Shown: piece by piece, positions 46,376 to 53,699 of the stretch
Layout: each line of letters opens with the position of its first letter
Position numbering within the stretch: position 1 is the first letter of the stretch
Assembly (NCBI GenBank): GCA_934120015.1
Contig: CAKOTD010000004.1
Coordinates: 5,742-69,741, forward strand
Source of the DNA: an uncultured Bacilli bacterium
GTDB lineage: Bacteria; Bacillota_I; Bacilli_A; RF39; UBA660
Length of the DNA: 64,000 bases
Direction of reading: 5' to 3'
The notes under the pieces: model-generated
What the model was told of the DNA's origin: nothing
Seen by the model: the letters and a program-made list of their open reading frames with translations, nothing else
The model's database searches: none
Translations under genes and position numbers: made by a program

Positions 46376-46468
46376 TTATTTATTTATAAAGTTTAATGTG
46401 TAATTAAATATTGTTATAAATATAATTATTCCACCTATTATCACTAATGCTTTTATAAATTTACTCAT
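46376..46468 (-). CDS. 30-residue membrane peptide between two HTH genes
   Basis: ATG at 46468 overlaps the stop of the upstream HTH gene (TAATG), with GAAAGGAAAG upstream. It encodes MSKFIKALVIIGGIIIFITI and ten more residues ending INK: one hydrophobic helix with a basic start. The exact fit between two genes supports it. Function unknown; small membrane peptides in phage lysogeny operons can act in exclusion or immunity. Confidence 0.65.
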   Translation of the reverse strand: MSKFIKALVIIGGIIIFITIFNYTLNFINK

Positions 46469-46704
46469 TATATATCTTTCCTTTCTAAATCTTTGATTTT
46501 ATATTCTTTTTTTGTAGTATTATCTTTAAATATAATTTCGAAATTGCATTCTTTTGCTATTTGTTCTATTGTTTCATAAGTTGGATTACTATATTTTGTT
46601 TCATATCCTGATAATGTTGTTTGTGCCACATTTAGTAATTTTGCTAGTTGTATTTGACTAAATCCTTTTTGCTTTCTCATGAACCTTAACATTTTTCCAA
46701 TCAT
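46468..46704 (-). CDS. XRE-family repressor-like protein (prophage)
   Basis: A 78-residue protein with an N-terminal HTH (MLRFMRKQKGFSQIQLAKLLNVAQTTLSGYET) and a short Lys-rich tail. Divergent from the prophage structural operon across a region with palindromic ACGAG-type sites, it is the probable lysogeny repressor. The start is ATG 46704 (or the internal ATG at residue 5). Confidence 0.85.
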   Translation of the reverse strand: MIGKMLRFMRKQKGFSQIQLAKLLNVAQTTLSGYETKYSNPTYETIEQIAKECNFEIIFKDNTTKKEYKIKDLERKDI

Positions 46705-46740
46705 TTTGTTTATTATTCCCCCTCATAAAAATTATTGCAT

Positions 46741-46819
46741 TTCTCGTTATTTTTTTCTTGACTTAACGAGATACTCGTTATATAATGTTTTTAGAAATAA
46801 CGAATAACTCGGTATTTCT
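46741..46819 (+). promoter_or_regulatory. Prophage control region: promoter with palindromic operators
   Basis: A SigA-type promoter, TTGACT (46758-46763) and TATAAT (46781-46786), has a 17-base spacer filled by the palindrome AACGAG-ATA-CTCGTT (46765-46779). Downstream, AGAAATAACGA and TCGGTATTTCT (46792-46819) form a second related inverted repeat, and a CTCGTTAT half-site lies at 46743-46750. The HTH proteins encoded divergently are the obvious binders. Repressor binding would block the structural operon. Confidence 0.78.
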
Positions 46820-46860
46820 AACCCCTGAAAATAACTATAAGAAAGGAGTAGAGAAGAGAA

Positions 46861-47157
46861 ATGAAAGAAACAGAAAATAAGACAAGTATTATAGTTACAA
46901 AGGTAGTTCGTATTGAAAAAATAAAGAAAACTTTAATTGAATATCTTATGAAAGATGTAAGAAATACAAATATTAAAGGTTCTTCAACACATCAATTGTG
47001 GCTAGAAGGTACAAAATATTTTGATAATTTCAATGAAGAGAAAAATATGTATATTCCTTTGGATGCTGAATTTGAGTATGTTGTATGCAACAATGGACAA
47101 TACAGAATTTCATTAACTCAAATATATGACACTGATAGTTCATGCTTGTTGGTATAA
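46861..47157 (+). CDS. Hypothetical 98-residue protein, first gene of the prophage operon
   Basis: Not recognised. A soluble protein (VRIEKIKKTLIEYLMKDVRN, HQLWLEGTKYFDNF, YIPLDAEFEYVVCNNGQYRIS) without signal or membrane helix. GAAAGGAG lies upstream. As the first gene behind the regulated promoter it could be a replication or regulatory accessory protein. Confidence 0.7.
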   Translation: MKETENKTSIIVTKVVRIEKIKKTLIEYLMKDVRNTNIKGSSTHQLWLEGTKYFDNFNEEKNMYIPLDAEFEYVVCNNGQYRISLTQIYDTDSSCLLV

Positions 47158-47326
47158 CCCTAATACACAAAGCTTTTACATGAAATATTATAGATTTTCG
47201 ATGTTTAGTTTTGTTGGTTTTACTAATACATTTGGTCATCGTATTGTAAGTTATTTGGTTTACTACCCTCCTCTAGGGAAATTTATAACTTATGAATACG
47301 CTTATAGCTTAGTGTATAAAAGATAA
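47126..47326 (+). CDS. Hypothetical 66-residue protein overlapping the previous gene
   Basis: It starts at ATG 47126, inside the last 32 bases of the preceding gene in another frame. The product is aromatic-rich (NTQSFYMKYYRFSMFSFVGF, IVSYLVYYPPLGKFITYEY). No clear RBS is seen, so it could depend on coupling or be a remnant. Confidence 0.45.
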   Translation: MTLIVHACWYNPNTQSFYMKYYRFSMFSFVGFTNTFGHRIVSYLVYYPPLGKFITYEYAYSLVYKR

Positions 47327-47392
47327 ATTTGTTAAAAATGCATTTTTATATATATGAATAAAAGAATAAATAATAAAAAGGTGGTGTTAAAT

Positions 47393-47578
47393 ATGGAAGG
47401 AATGGCTACATCAGCTAATATCACATCAGTTCTTGAAGTGTTAAAAACTATTGCGGTATTTATTTTAGGTTTAGTATCTGAAATTGTTAACGTAGTAATA
47501 GCAAGCCCTTTACTATTAATTCCAATTGGAGTAGTAATGCTAAGAACTGTTATTTCAGTATTTAGAAGCTTATATTAA
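47393..47578 (+). CDS. Candidate major coat protein of the prophage
   Basis: A 61-residue protein, nearly all hydrophobic or small residues, with two helices (SVLEVLKTIAVFILGLVSEI and VVIASPLLLIPIGVVML) and a basic end (RTVISVFRSLY). GGTGGTG precedes ATG 47393. Its size, helical hydrophobic character, place early in the operon and the strong terminator right behind it match inovirus major coat genes. No classical signal peptide is visible, so the assignment is inference. Confidence 0.6.
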   Translation: MEGMATSANITSVLEVLKTIAVFILGLVSEIVNVVIASPLLLIPIGVVMLRTVISVFRSLY

Positions 47579-47603
47579 TAGCTATCTAAATTCCATATAG
47601 AGG

Positions 47604-47630
47604 CTAGTGTGTAAGCACTAGTTTTTATTT
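47604..47630 (+). terminator. Terminator after the candidate coat gene
   Basis: CTAGTG (47604-47609) pairs with CACTAG (47616-47621), followed by TTTTTATTT. A partial terminator here would give high coat and lower downstream expression. Confidence 0.8.
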
Positions 47631-47652
47631 TATATATTGAGGTTGATTAATA

Positions 47653-47949
47653 ATGGAAAATTTAGAAAATTGCTTTTTTAGAGTATATGAATATACATTT
47701 ACTTATCGTGGTGATAGTTATATAGCAGATTATTGTTCATCAGGTAAATTTGGCTCATATTGTGAGAAAGATGGTATAACTTACAATAATGTAGAGTATA
47801 AATCAGTTGTTGTTGGTTGTGAAGATAATAAATTTAATAATATTAAGATTTATGAATTTAGTTCTTTATTTTTGATTTTAATTTCCCTTTTATTATTTTG
47901 GTATTTTTGGCATTTGATTTATAAATTACTTAAAGGGGTTAAAATTTAA
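47653..47949 (+). CDS. Small membrane protein with cysteine-containing N-terminal domain (prophage)
   Basis: A 98-residue protein: about 65 polar residues with five cysteines (ENCFFRVYE, ADYCSSGKFGSYCEKDG, VVVGCEDNK), then one membrane helix (LFLILISLLLFWYFWHLIY) and a basic tail. GAGG lies upstream. Possibly a minor virion or assembly protein. Its stop overlaps the next start. Confidence 0.7.
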   Translation: MENLENCFFRVYEYTFTYRGDSYIADYCSSGKFGSYCEKDGITYNNVEYKSVVVGCEDNKFNNIKIYEFSSLFLILISLLLFWYFWHLIYKLLKGVKI

Positions 47950-48020
47950 TGATAAGATTTAGAACAAGAAAATTTTTATATTATACATTGAAGAGATTAA
48001 TAAAAAAAATATGGAGGTAG
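47949..48020 (+). CDS. 23-residue basic peptide (prophage)
   Basis: ATG 47949 overlaps the previous stop (TAATG). The peptide contains nine Arg/Lys (MIRFRTRKFLYYTLKRLIKK ends IWR). Its last codons contain the GGAGGT that serves the next gene. Tight packing supports translation, but at this length it may only be a coupling leader. Confidence 0.45.
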   Translation: MIRFRTRKFLYYTLKRLIKKIWR

Positions 48021-48025
48021 ATTAT

Positions 48026-48136
48026 ATGAAAAAAATATTAGAAATAATCAAAGAAAACAAAGAAATAATAAATAAGGTACTTAATGTATTATGCATTATA
48101 TCAATAATTGTAATTTTAGTTTTAGCATTCATATAA
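48026..48136 (+). CDS. 36-residue single-helix membrane peptide (prophage)
   Basis: ATG 48026 follows GGAGGT with a 7-base gap. A polar amphipathic start (MKKILEIIKENKEIINKVLN) precedes one hydrophobic helix (VLCIISIIVILVLAFI) at the extreme C-terminus. Size and topology resemble pVII/pIX-type minor coat proteins of filamentous phages. Confidence 0.65.
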   Translation: MKKILEIIKENKEIINKVLNVLCIISIIVILVLAFI

Positions 48137-48146
48137 GAGGTGTAAT

Positions 48147-48389
48147 ATGAGTATTTTAAAGAAAATAAAAAAGAAAAATGAATTGTTAAGTGATATAGAA
48201 TTAAAAGAGTATGAAAAAGAACTATATTTATTACAAGATAAAGCAATTAATATAACAAGTAGAGGAAACCCTACAAAGAAAGATTTTCAAGAACTTTTAA
48301 CTATTGGAAAAAGAATAAAAACTATTAAGAAGATATTAAAAGAGGCAAATAAAAAATGTTTAAAGCAAGAAAAAAAGAATATCAATTAG
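48147..48389 (+). CDS. 80-residue charged helical protein (prophage)
   Basis: AAGAGGTG precedes the ATG. The product is Lys/Glu-rich and helical (DIELKEYEKELYLLQDKAIN, KDFQELLTIGKRIKTIKKIL), with no membrane segment. It may bind DNA or partners in the cytoplasm; not recognised. Confidence 0.65.
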   Translation: MSILKKIKKKNELLSDIELKEYEKELYLLQDKAINITSRGNPTKKDFQELLTIGKRIKTIKKILKEANKKCLKQEKKNIN

Positions 48390-48502
48390 ATATTTTTGGT
48401 AATTGGGTTTCTTTAGATTATATAAAATTGTGCAAAGATTGTGATAGAAAATATAAATTGAAAGTGAAAAGAGGTTTTAATAATGTTAGTAAGAAAAAGT
48501 AA
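48356..48502 (+). CDS. 48-residue small basic protein with CxxC (prophage)
   Basis: ATG 48356 lies 34 bases inside the previous gene in another frame. It encodes MFKARKKEYQLDIFGNWVSL, then KLCKDCDRKYKLKVKRG and ends SKKK. The CKDC pair could bind metal. It overlaps the next gene by 20 bases. Confidence 0.5.
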   Translation: MFKARKKEYQLDIFGNWVSLDYIKLCKDCDRKYKLKVKRGFNNVSKKK

Positions 48503-48671
48503 TGTACCTACCAATTTTGTATTGCCAGTTATATTAAATGGTTCATATGAGCTTTACTGGTATTATGAAAGTGAGAAAATGCTTTTTAAGGCATATAATC
48601 AGTTAAAAAAAATAAATGGTAACTATAAACCTAAGTATCCAATAATTTTAGAAGAGGTGATTGAATTATGA
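48483..48671 (+). CDS. 62-residue hypothetical protein (prophage)
   Basis: ATG 48483 with AAGAGG upstream. The protein includes NFVLPVILNGSYELYWYYES and YPIILEEVIEL. No membrane helix. Its stop overlaps the next start (ATGA type), continuing the overlapping series. Confidence 0.6.
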   Translation: MLVRKSNVPTNFVLPVILNGSYELYWYYESEKMLFKAYNQLKKINGNYKPKYPIILEEVIEL

Positions 48672-48844
48672 TTATGTTTTTGTTAGGAATATCAATTTCA
48701 GTTAATTTTTTATTAGGTTTTTTAGTTTATAAAATAAAAGATGAAAAGGAATTGAAGGAGGCTGTTGTCGATGAGGAGTGTTACAAAGATTTTTCAAAAT
48801 CAAATAAACCAAGTTTTGATAAGTTTTTTAATAGTAATAAGTAG
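48668..48844 (+). CDS. 58-residue membrane peptide overlapping the adhesin-like gene (prophage)
   Basis: It starts at ATG 48668, overlapping the previous stop. An N-terminal helix (MIMFLLGISISVNFLLGFLVY) is followed by an acidic/polar tail (DEKELKEAVVDEECYKDFSK). It shares 74 bases with the following large gene in a different frame, and its codons contain the AAGGAGG of that gene. Topology resembles spanin-like or minor coat peptides, but the function is unknown. Confidence 0.55.
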   Translation: MIMFLLGISISVNFLLGFLVYKIKDEKELKEAVVDEECYKDFSKSNKPSFDKFFNSNK

Positions 48845-50876
48845 TTTTTTTCTTGTAAATAGTAGTGCTAAAGCAGCTACTGATTATTCCACTTATTTTT
48901 ATGAATATGATAGTGAATTTGTGGAATCTACTATAAATCATGAGAATTTTAAAACAGCTTATGATAAGCTAATGGAATATTATACAAATGGTAATTATAA
49001 GAATTATTTGATATATGCTTTTTATAATGCTAATAATATTAAACTTTCGATATTATTATTTGATACTGAAGATATTACAATAAATTTTAATTTAGAAAAT
49101 AGTTATATAGGTTTAAGTTTTACACATGGCTATGAATATAATTGTACTTTAAGTGATTTAACATGTACAACTTCGGCTATTAACCGCTCTAAAACTTCTA
49201 TAATTTCATTTTCTGGTGGTTCTAATAAATTAACAGATGAAAATATAATTAAAAATACTTTTTTAATTAATGATAGTCGTAAATTTTTCATTTATGAGTC
49301 TAGCACAGATAAGATATATACTAAAAATCCAAGTATTGAACATTTTAAGGATAGTGAAGGTAATATATTAGATAAAATTCCTGTTGCAAAAAAGAAAGCT
49401 AATATTACATTTGAACAGAATAATTATAAATATACAAATGGTGATAAAGAGTATGTGTATGCGGTCGACGTAAAAATTAATTTTAATGTAGATGATAAAG
49501 ATAAATATTATTATTTGTATAAATTTCCAACTGATGAAGATGATAGTTGGTATACTTATACACCAATCAAAGAACCAGTAAGTACAACAATTCATTTAAC
49601 AGAAAATAAAGCTATATATGTAAAAATAGTTAATAAGGAAACAGATGAGCTTGTATATGATGTTACTTGGAATGTAGTTAGTATAAATTATAAAGAAAAT
49701 TATACTTTAAAGAAAACTTATAATAGTGGAACAAATGGTAATGATTTATATAGCTTGAATATAACTAATTTGAATAAAGATTCAGTTAATTATGATATTC
49801 CATTTAAAATACAATTTGGTAGTAATGACTTTTCAAATAATTATGTTCCCCGTATAGTTGATATAAAAGGTTATTATGGATCAGATAGAAAAAAAGAAGA
49901 TAAAAATGTAAAAATAAAAGATTTTAAATGTTATAGAGAAGTAGAAGGAGATAGTGAGGTTTTCTGTACAGGAACAATGACAAAGAATTTATCATTGTCC
50001 GCATATTATGAAATTATATTTGAAAATACAGAAAACTATTATTTATATTATTATGATAATTTTAGTGATGATTATAGAACTTTAGATATAACAACTAATT
50101 TATTTAAAGATTATAACAAATATCGTTTTAAAGATAATAGTAATAAAGCTTATATATCTTTAAAAAATAAAAATCAAAGTAATAAAAAGGGAAGTGTAAT
50201 TCTTCCGTCGTATTATGTTACAAATGATGAATTAAATGTAAGAATGTTTGATTATAATTCTTATTCAAATGTTTTTGAAAACGAACATGTTTCGTTATAT
50301 TTAGAAGATAAATATTATCGAAAATTTGATTTTGAGATAACAGACACAATAATACCAGTTTTAACCAATAAGAAAGATAAGCATTGTGAAACTTATCGTT
50401 ATGGTGAAGGTACACCAAACATTGATGAAGGCGGTTATTATACATGGATAGGTGATATTAAAACTTTTGTCCCTTTTAGTCATAGAAATAATTATCTTTT
50501 TTCTAGTTATAATGAGGCTGTAACTTGTTATCAAGAAGAACCAGTATATTTCTATGTTCATAAAGATTTTTTAGTAACATTTAATAAAATCGATGAAAAC
50601 AAAGAAAGTATTGGTAATGTTCCAATAACTGATGAAGAGGGAAATGTTATCTTGGTAGTAGGAAAAGATGATGATAATACAAATATTTATAAAGAAGAAA
50701 ACAAAGGTTTCTTTGATCTAGTTAGTGAAAGTTTTTCTTTTTTTACTAAACCATTAATGGAATTTTTAAACATGTTTAATTATTTTTGGAACGGGTTAAA
50801 CATAATAATTAAATATTTTATAGTGTTTGTAATAGTTTTCTTACTAGTTTTATTTATATTAAAGTTTCTTTTATAG
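48771..50876 (+). CDS. Large secreted, C-terminally anchored protein, pIII-like candidate (prophage)
   Basis: A 701-residue protein. A signal peptide (hydrophobic VLISFLIVISSFFLVN, cleavage after SSAKA) is followed by ~620 extracellular, Tyr/Asn/Asp-rich residues with about eight cysteines and beta-like repeats. A membrane segment at the very end (IIIKYFIVFVIVFLLVLFIL) precedes LKFLL. This is the layout of filamentous phage adsorption protein pIII. AAGGAGG at 48755-48761 favours ATG 48771. Not recognised at sequence level; a host-directed adhesin is the alternative. Confidence 0.72.
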   Translation: MRSVTKIFQNQINQVLISFLIVISSFFLVNSSAKAATDYSTYFYEYDSEFVESTINHENFKTAYDKLMEYYTNGNYKNYLIYAFYNANNIKLSILLFDTEDITINFNLENSYIGLSFTHGYEYNCTLSDLTCTTSAINRSKTSIISFSGGSNKLTDENIIKNTFLINDSRKFFIYESSTDKIYTKNPSIEHFKDSEGNILDKIPVAKKKANITFEQNNYKYTNGDKEYVYAVDVKINFNVDDKDKYYYLYKFPTDEDDSWYTYTPIKEPVSTTIHLTENKAIYVKIVNKETDELVYDVTWNVVSINYKENYTLKKTYNSGTNGNDLYSLNITNLNKDSVNYDIPFKIQFGSNDFSNNYVPRIVDIKGYYGSDRKKEDKNVKIKDFKCYREVEGDSEVFCTGTMTKNLSLSAYYEIIFENTENYYLYYYDNFSDDYRTLDITTNLFKDYNKYRFKDNSNKAYISLKNKNQSNKKGSVILPSYYVTNDELNVRMFDYNSYSNVFENEHVSLYLEDKYYRKFDFEITDTIIPVLTNKKDKHCETYRYGEGTPNIDEGGYYTWIGDIKTFVPFSHRNNYLFSSYNEAVTCYQEEPVYFYVHKDFLVTFNKIDENKESIGNVPITDEEGNVILVVGKDDDNTNIYKEENKGFFDLVSESFSFFTKPLMEFLNMFNYFWNGLNIIIKYFIVFVIVFLLVLFILKFLL

Positions 50877-50888
50877 GAGGTGTGTTTT

Positions 50889-51149
50889 ATGACAGATATT
50901 ATAAGTGTTATTACGGAATTTTTTGGTACGTTTTTAACTTTTATATCTACGTTTTTTGATTTAATAAAAAATTATATATCAAAAGGTTTAGGTTTTGTAT
51001 CTACTTTGCTTAACATAGTCCCTAATTTTTTAATAAATGTCTTATTTCCGAATATGCCTCCATTTTTTCAAAGCTTATTCTATGGCTTATTTGGTTTTAT
51101 GATGTTTGTATTATTAGTTAAATTAATAATGATGTTTACATTTAAGTAG
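50889..51149 (+). CDS. 86-residue membrane protein, pVI-like candidate (prophage)
   Basis: ATG 50889 follows AGGAGGTG. Three hydrophobic stretches (FFGTFLTFISTFFDLI, FVSTLLNIVPNFLINVLF, LFYGLFGFMMFVLLVKLIM). Its place right after the pIII-like gene matches pVI in filamentous phages, which caps the virion with pIII. Inference from position and topology. Confidence 0.65.
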   Translation: MTDIISVITEFFGTFLTFISTFFDLIKNYISKGLGFVSTLLNIVPNFLINVLFPNMPPFFQSLFYGLFGFMMFVLLVKLIMMFTFK

Positions 51150-51159
51150 GAGGTAATGT

Positions 51160-51321
51160 ATGGAAGATTTTGGGTTAAATATATATAACTTTGTTAAACA
51201 ATTAATAGGACAAGTACCAATGGAAATGGAGTTTATATATGCTATTGGTACAATTATACTTATTATTATTGTATTTTTAATGGTTTATTTGCCATTTTCT
51301 TATTTATTAGGTAGGAGGTAG
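51160..51321 (+). CDS. 53-residue single-helix membrane protein (prophage)
   Basis: ATG 51160 has TAGGAGGT just upstream. An amphipathic N-terminus (MEDFGLNIYNFVKQLIGQVP) precedes one long helix (AIGTIILIIIVFLMVYLPFSYLL) and ends GRR. Its last codons form the AGGAGGT of the next gene. A second coat-protein candidate given its size and layout. Confidence 0.68.
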   Translation: MEDFGLNIYNFVKQLIGQVPMEMEFIYAIGTIILIIIVFLMVYLPFSYLLGRR

Positions 51322-51326
51322 TTAAA

Positions 51327-51647
51327 ATGTATGATATTATTGATTTTTTCTTAACTATATTTGATAAGCTAGTTAATTTGTTAAATGTTAAATTTTTTGC
51401 TGATGTTGATATAACTTTTTTGCAAATAATTTTAATAGGCATAGCTTTAAAATATGTGTTTAAATTTTTATTTGGTGGTTTTAAAGAAATAGATACAAGC
51501 ACTAATTATATGAGTAGTGGTGTTGTATATAAATTATCAAATAAAGAACGTAAAAAAGAAATTGTTGAAACAAAAAAAGAACGCATGGTTGATGTATTTG
51601 GTGATGGTACATATATGGTACCTTATAGTAAATATTATGGAAAGTAG
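51327..51647 (+). CDS. 106-residue membrane protein (prophage)
   Basis: Hydrophobic N-terminal half with one or two helices (IIDFFLTIFDKLVNLLNVKF, FLQIILIGIALKYVFKFLFG), then a charged cytoplasmic half (NKERKKEIVETKKERMVDVF). AGGAGGT precedes ATG 51327. Possibly an assembly factor working with the Zot-like ATPase encoded downstream. Not recognised. Confidence 0.7.
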   Translation: MYDIIDFFLTIFDKLVNLLNVKFFADVDITFLQIILIGIALKYVFKFLFGGFKEIDTSTNYMSSGVVYKLSNKERKKEIVETKKERMVDVFGDGTYMVPYSKYYGK

Positions 51648-51655
51648 GGATTATA

Positions 51656-51835
51656 ATGTATACATTAATAAGTTTAGAAAAGATTATATCTTTTTTTGAA
51701 AAGTTTAACATTGATTTTACACAATTTACTAATTTTGAACAATCAATACTTATCGTTTTATGTAATATTTTATTTATATTATTTTGGTGGTTTGTACTTA
51801 ATTTATTATATAAAATTATTGTGAGGTTAGTATAA
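51656..51835 (+). CDS. 59-residue single-helix membrane protein (prophage)
   Basis: ATG 51656; a polar start (MYTLISLEKIISFFEKFNID) and one helix (ILIVLCNILFILFWWFVLNLL) with a basic end. Its stop overlaps the Zot-like gene start (TAATG), indicating coupling. A minor coat or assembly protein is likely. Confidence 0.65.
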   Translation: MYTLISLEKIISFFEKFNIDFTQFTNFEQSILIVLCNILFILFWWFVLNLLYKIIVRLV

Positions 51836-52920
51836 TGAAAAATAATGGTTTATATGCATTTTGTGGTATTCCTGGAAGTGGGAAAACCTTAACAGCTGTT
51901 AAAGTAGCTTTATCACATTATAAAAAAGAAAATATGCCTCATAAATACTATATTGCTTATCTTAAATATATATTGTTAAATAATAATTTATTTAAGTTTT
52001 TTGTTAAACTATTTAAAAAATATAATTTATATTTAATTTTAAAAAATAAATATTTAAATTGGTATAAATTAAATTATAGTAGCAAGGTTAAAGTTAATCG
52101 TGTTTTAGCTAAAATAAGTATGTTATTATTTAAAATTTTAAAATATTTATTTAAATTTATTGTTTGTATTTATATATATGTTGTTCCTAGTTGGTTAGTT
52201 AAAATATTTTTGTTTATCTTGTTATTTTATACTAAAAAAATTATTAGTTGGTTTGATAGTTTAGATTATGAGTATATATGTACTTTTCCTTATAAGAAGA
52301 TAAATAATGTGTATAGTACTTTTCCGATTTTGTTAGATAAGAAAAGAAATATATATTCTCATAAAGTATCTTTGTGGGACTTAAATAATTTATATTCGTT
52401 TTTGCCTAATTCCGTTATTATACTAGATGAAATTCAATTATTTGTTGATAGTGACGAATATAAAAATATAAAACTTAAAGATATTTTAGAAAAAATAGCT
52501 AATTATTTTCAGGCACATAGACATTTTGGAATTAAGAATATAATTGTTACTTCACAAGGTGTAACTCGTATATTTAAAAAGTGTCGTGATGTATGTAGTG
52601 GGTATTTAAAATTGAATAAGGTTGTAAAATTTCCTTTTTTGCCAATTGGTTATATTAGCGGTACTTTTTATTATGATATAGACTATTACGGAAAGTATAT
52701 TCCTAAAAATAAAGAAGAAAGAAGAAAACTACCTTTCGAATATAAAAAGTATAGATGTTTTTGTAATATGAATAGGGTGTATAGTTCTTATGATAGTAGA
52801 TATTTAGCAAATATGAATTATTCAAAGCCATTGTTGGAAAAGGGTTATTATGATAGTTTAAAAACAACGAAGGAAGATATTAAAGAGATATTTAAGAAGC
52901 CAGAAGAGTTTAGCAAGTGA
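51835..52920 (+). CDS. Zot/pI-type morphogenesis ATPase (prophage)
   Basis: A 361-residue protein of the Zonular occludens toxin-like/pI ATPase family that drives filamentous phage extrusion. Walker A is FCGIPGSGKTLTAVKVAL (residues ~8-25). Walker B is NSVIILDEIQLFVDSDEY (near residue 200), followed by FQAHRHFGIKNIIVTSQ, a conserved Zot segment with the sensor-like Gln. Between Walker A and B sits an unusually long hydrophobic region (residues ~45-150, e.g. IYIYVVPSWLVKIFLFILLF), giving probable membrane helices inside the ATPase rather than behind it. Coupled to the previous gene. Confidence 0.85.
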   Translation: MKNNGLYAFCGIPGSGKTLTAVKVALSHYKKENMPHKYYIAYLKYILLNNNLFKFFVKLFKKYNLYLILKNKYLNWYKLNYSSKVKVNRVLAKISMLLFKILKYLFKFIVCIYIYVVPSWLVKIFLFILLFYTKKIISWFDSLDYEYICTFPYKKINNVYSTFPILLDKKRNIYSHKVSLWDLNNLYSFLPNSVIILDEIQLFVDSDEYKNIKLKDILEKIANYFQAHRHFGIKNIIVTSQGVTRIFKKCRDVCSGYLKLNKVVKFPFLPIGYISGTFYYDIDYYGKYIPKNKEERRKLPFEYKKYRCFCNMNRVYSSYDSRYLANMNYSKPLLEKGYYDSLKTTKEDIKEIFKKPEEFSK

Positions 52921-52950
52921 AAAAAAGCCTTGCTTTTTCACTTGCATTAT
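52913..52950 (+). terminator. Terminator after the Zot-like gene
   Basis: GCAAGTGAAAAA (52913-52924) pairs perfectly with TTTTTCACTTGC (52934-52945), then ATTATTATTATTTTT. The stem covers the stop codon. Confidence 0.85.
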
Positions 52951-52965
52951 TATTATTTTTGTAGT

Positions 52966-53027
52966 CAATAGAACATGGAATAACGGAACTTGTGAAACAA
53001 GTGAGTATATGCCGTGAAAGTCTATTG
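52966..53027. repeat. Nested inverted repeats, candidate origin or packaging structure
   Basis: Three concentric stems: CAATAGA/TCTATTG (52966-52972, 53021-53027), ACGG/CCGT (52983-52986, 53012-53015) and ACTTGT/ACAAGT (52988-52993, 52997-53002). They lie in the longest gene-free stretch of the prophage (52921-53283), where inoviruses usually hold replication origin and packaging signal. Confidence 0.6.
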
Positions 53028-53059
53028 ATTAAAGAAAATAATATTATAATTGGTTTTTT

Positions 53060-53087
53060 AATTCAAAAAGATTTTTCTTTTTGAATT
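53060..53087. repeat. Perfect 11-bp hairpin in the prophage intergenic region
   Basis: AATTCAAAAAG (53060-53070) pairs with CTTTTTGAATT (53077-53087). A further small stem CAAC/GTTG follows near 53097-53109, and ACTTTTT/AAAAAGT near 53128-53142. No coding sequence is visible here. Confidence 0.6.
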
Positions 53088-53283
53088 GATTGCCCACAAC
53101 GGCAAGTTGTAGAAAGTTTTTGTTTTACTTTTTTTAAAAAGTAATAAAAATCGTTTTAATGGCATTTTTGGACGTTTTTAGTGCTTTATAATATAGATAT
53201 ACTATATCGTTGTTAAAAACTTCGTAATTTGTCTCTTTTTGATGAAAATAAGCATGCATGAAATAGAGTAGGTGGTATTAAAT

Positions 53284-53529
53284 ATGAAAAGTGAGATTGA
53301 AAGTTTAAAAAAACAGGTATGTTGTATAAGAGAATATGCTAAATGGCATGTAGATGCATTTACTAATGATATTTTAGATTATATAGATGACGATAGAATA
53401 GGTAATAAAGATTTTATTGACGAATTAAGGGAAGATAGAGAACATTGGAAAGATGTTGTTAAGTTGTGTGATAATGATTTTAACTTATATATGAATAATG
53501 TAATTTCAAGATTTAATAGTGATAACTAA
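53284..53529 (+). CDS. 81-residue acidic hypothetical protein (prophage)
   Basis: ATG 53284 follows GTAGGTGGT. A helical acidic protein (EIESLKKQVCCIREYAKWHV, ELREDREHWKDVVKLCDND) without membrane helix. It lies between the Zot-like and Rep genes. Could be a replication accessory protein; not recognised. The following 170 bases hold nothing I can identify. Confidence 0.65.
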   Translation: MKSEIESLKKQVCCIREYAKWHVDAFTNDILDYIDDDRIGNKDFIDELREDREHWKDVVKLCDNDFNLYMNNVISRFNSDN

Positions 53530-53699
53530 TTATAGAAAAATATATTGTATTGTTAATTTGAAATTGCATATTATTTACTATAATTAAATTTGCATTTCGT
53601 TTATGTCGTGAAAGTTCTTTACTTTTTGCTGGAAATTTTTGATATGATATGTGGTTATTGAAAGAGGGCAAGCGTTAATCTAAAATTCTTGATTTCGTA

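Noticed and set aside
47126..47326. Frameshift of the preceding 98-residue prophage gene
   Set aside because: The preceding frame ends normally and the second product has a different character; kept as a low-confidence separate gene instead.
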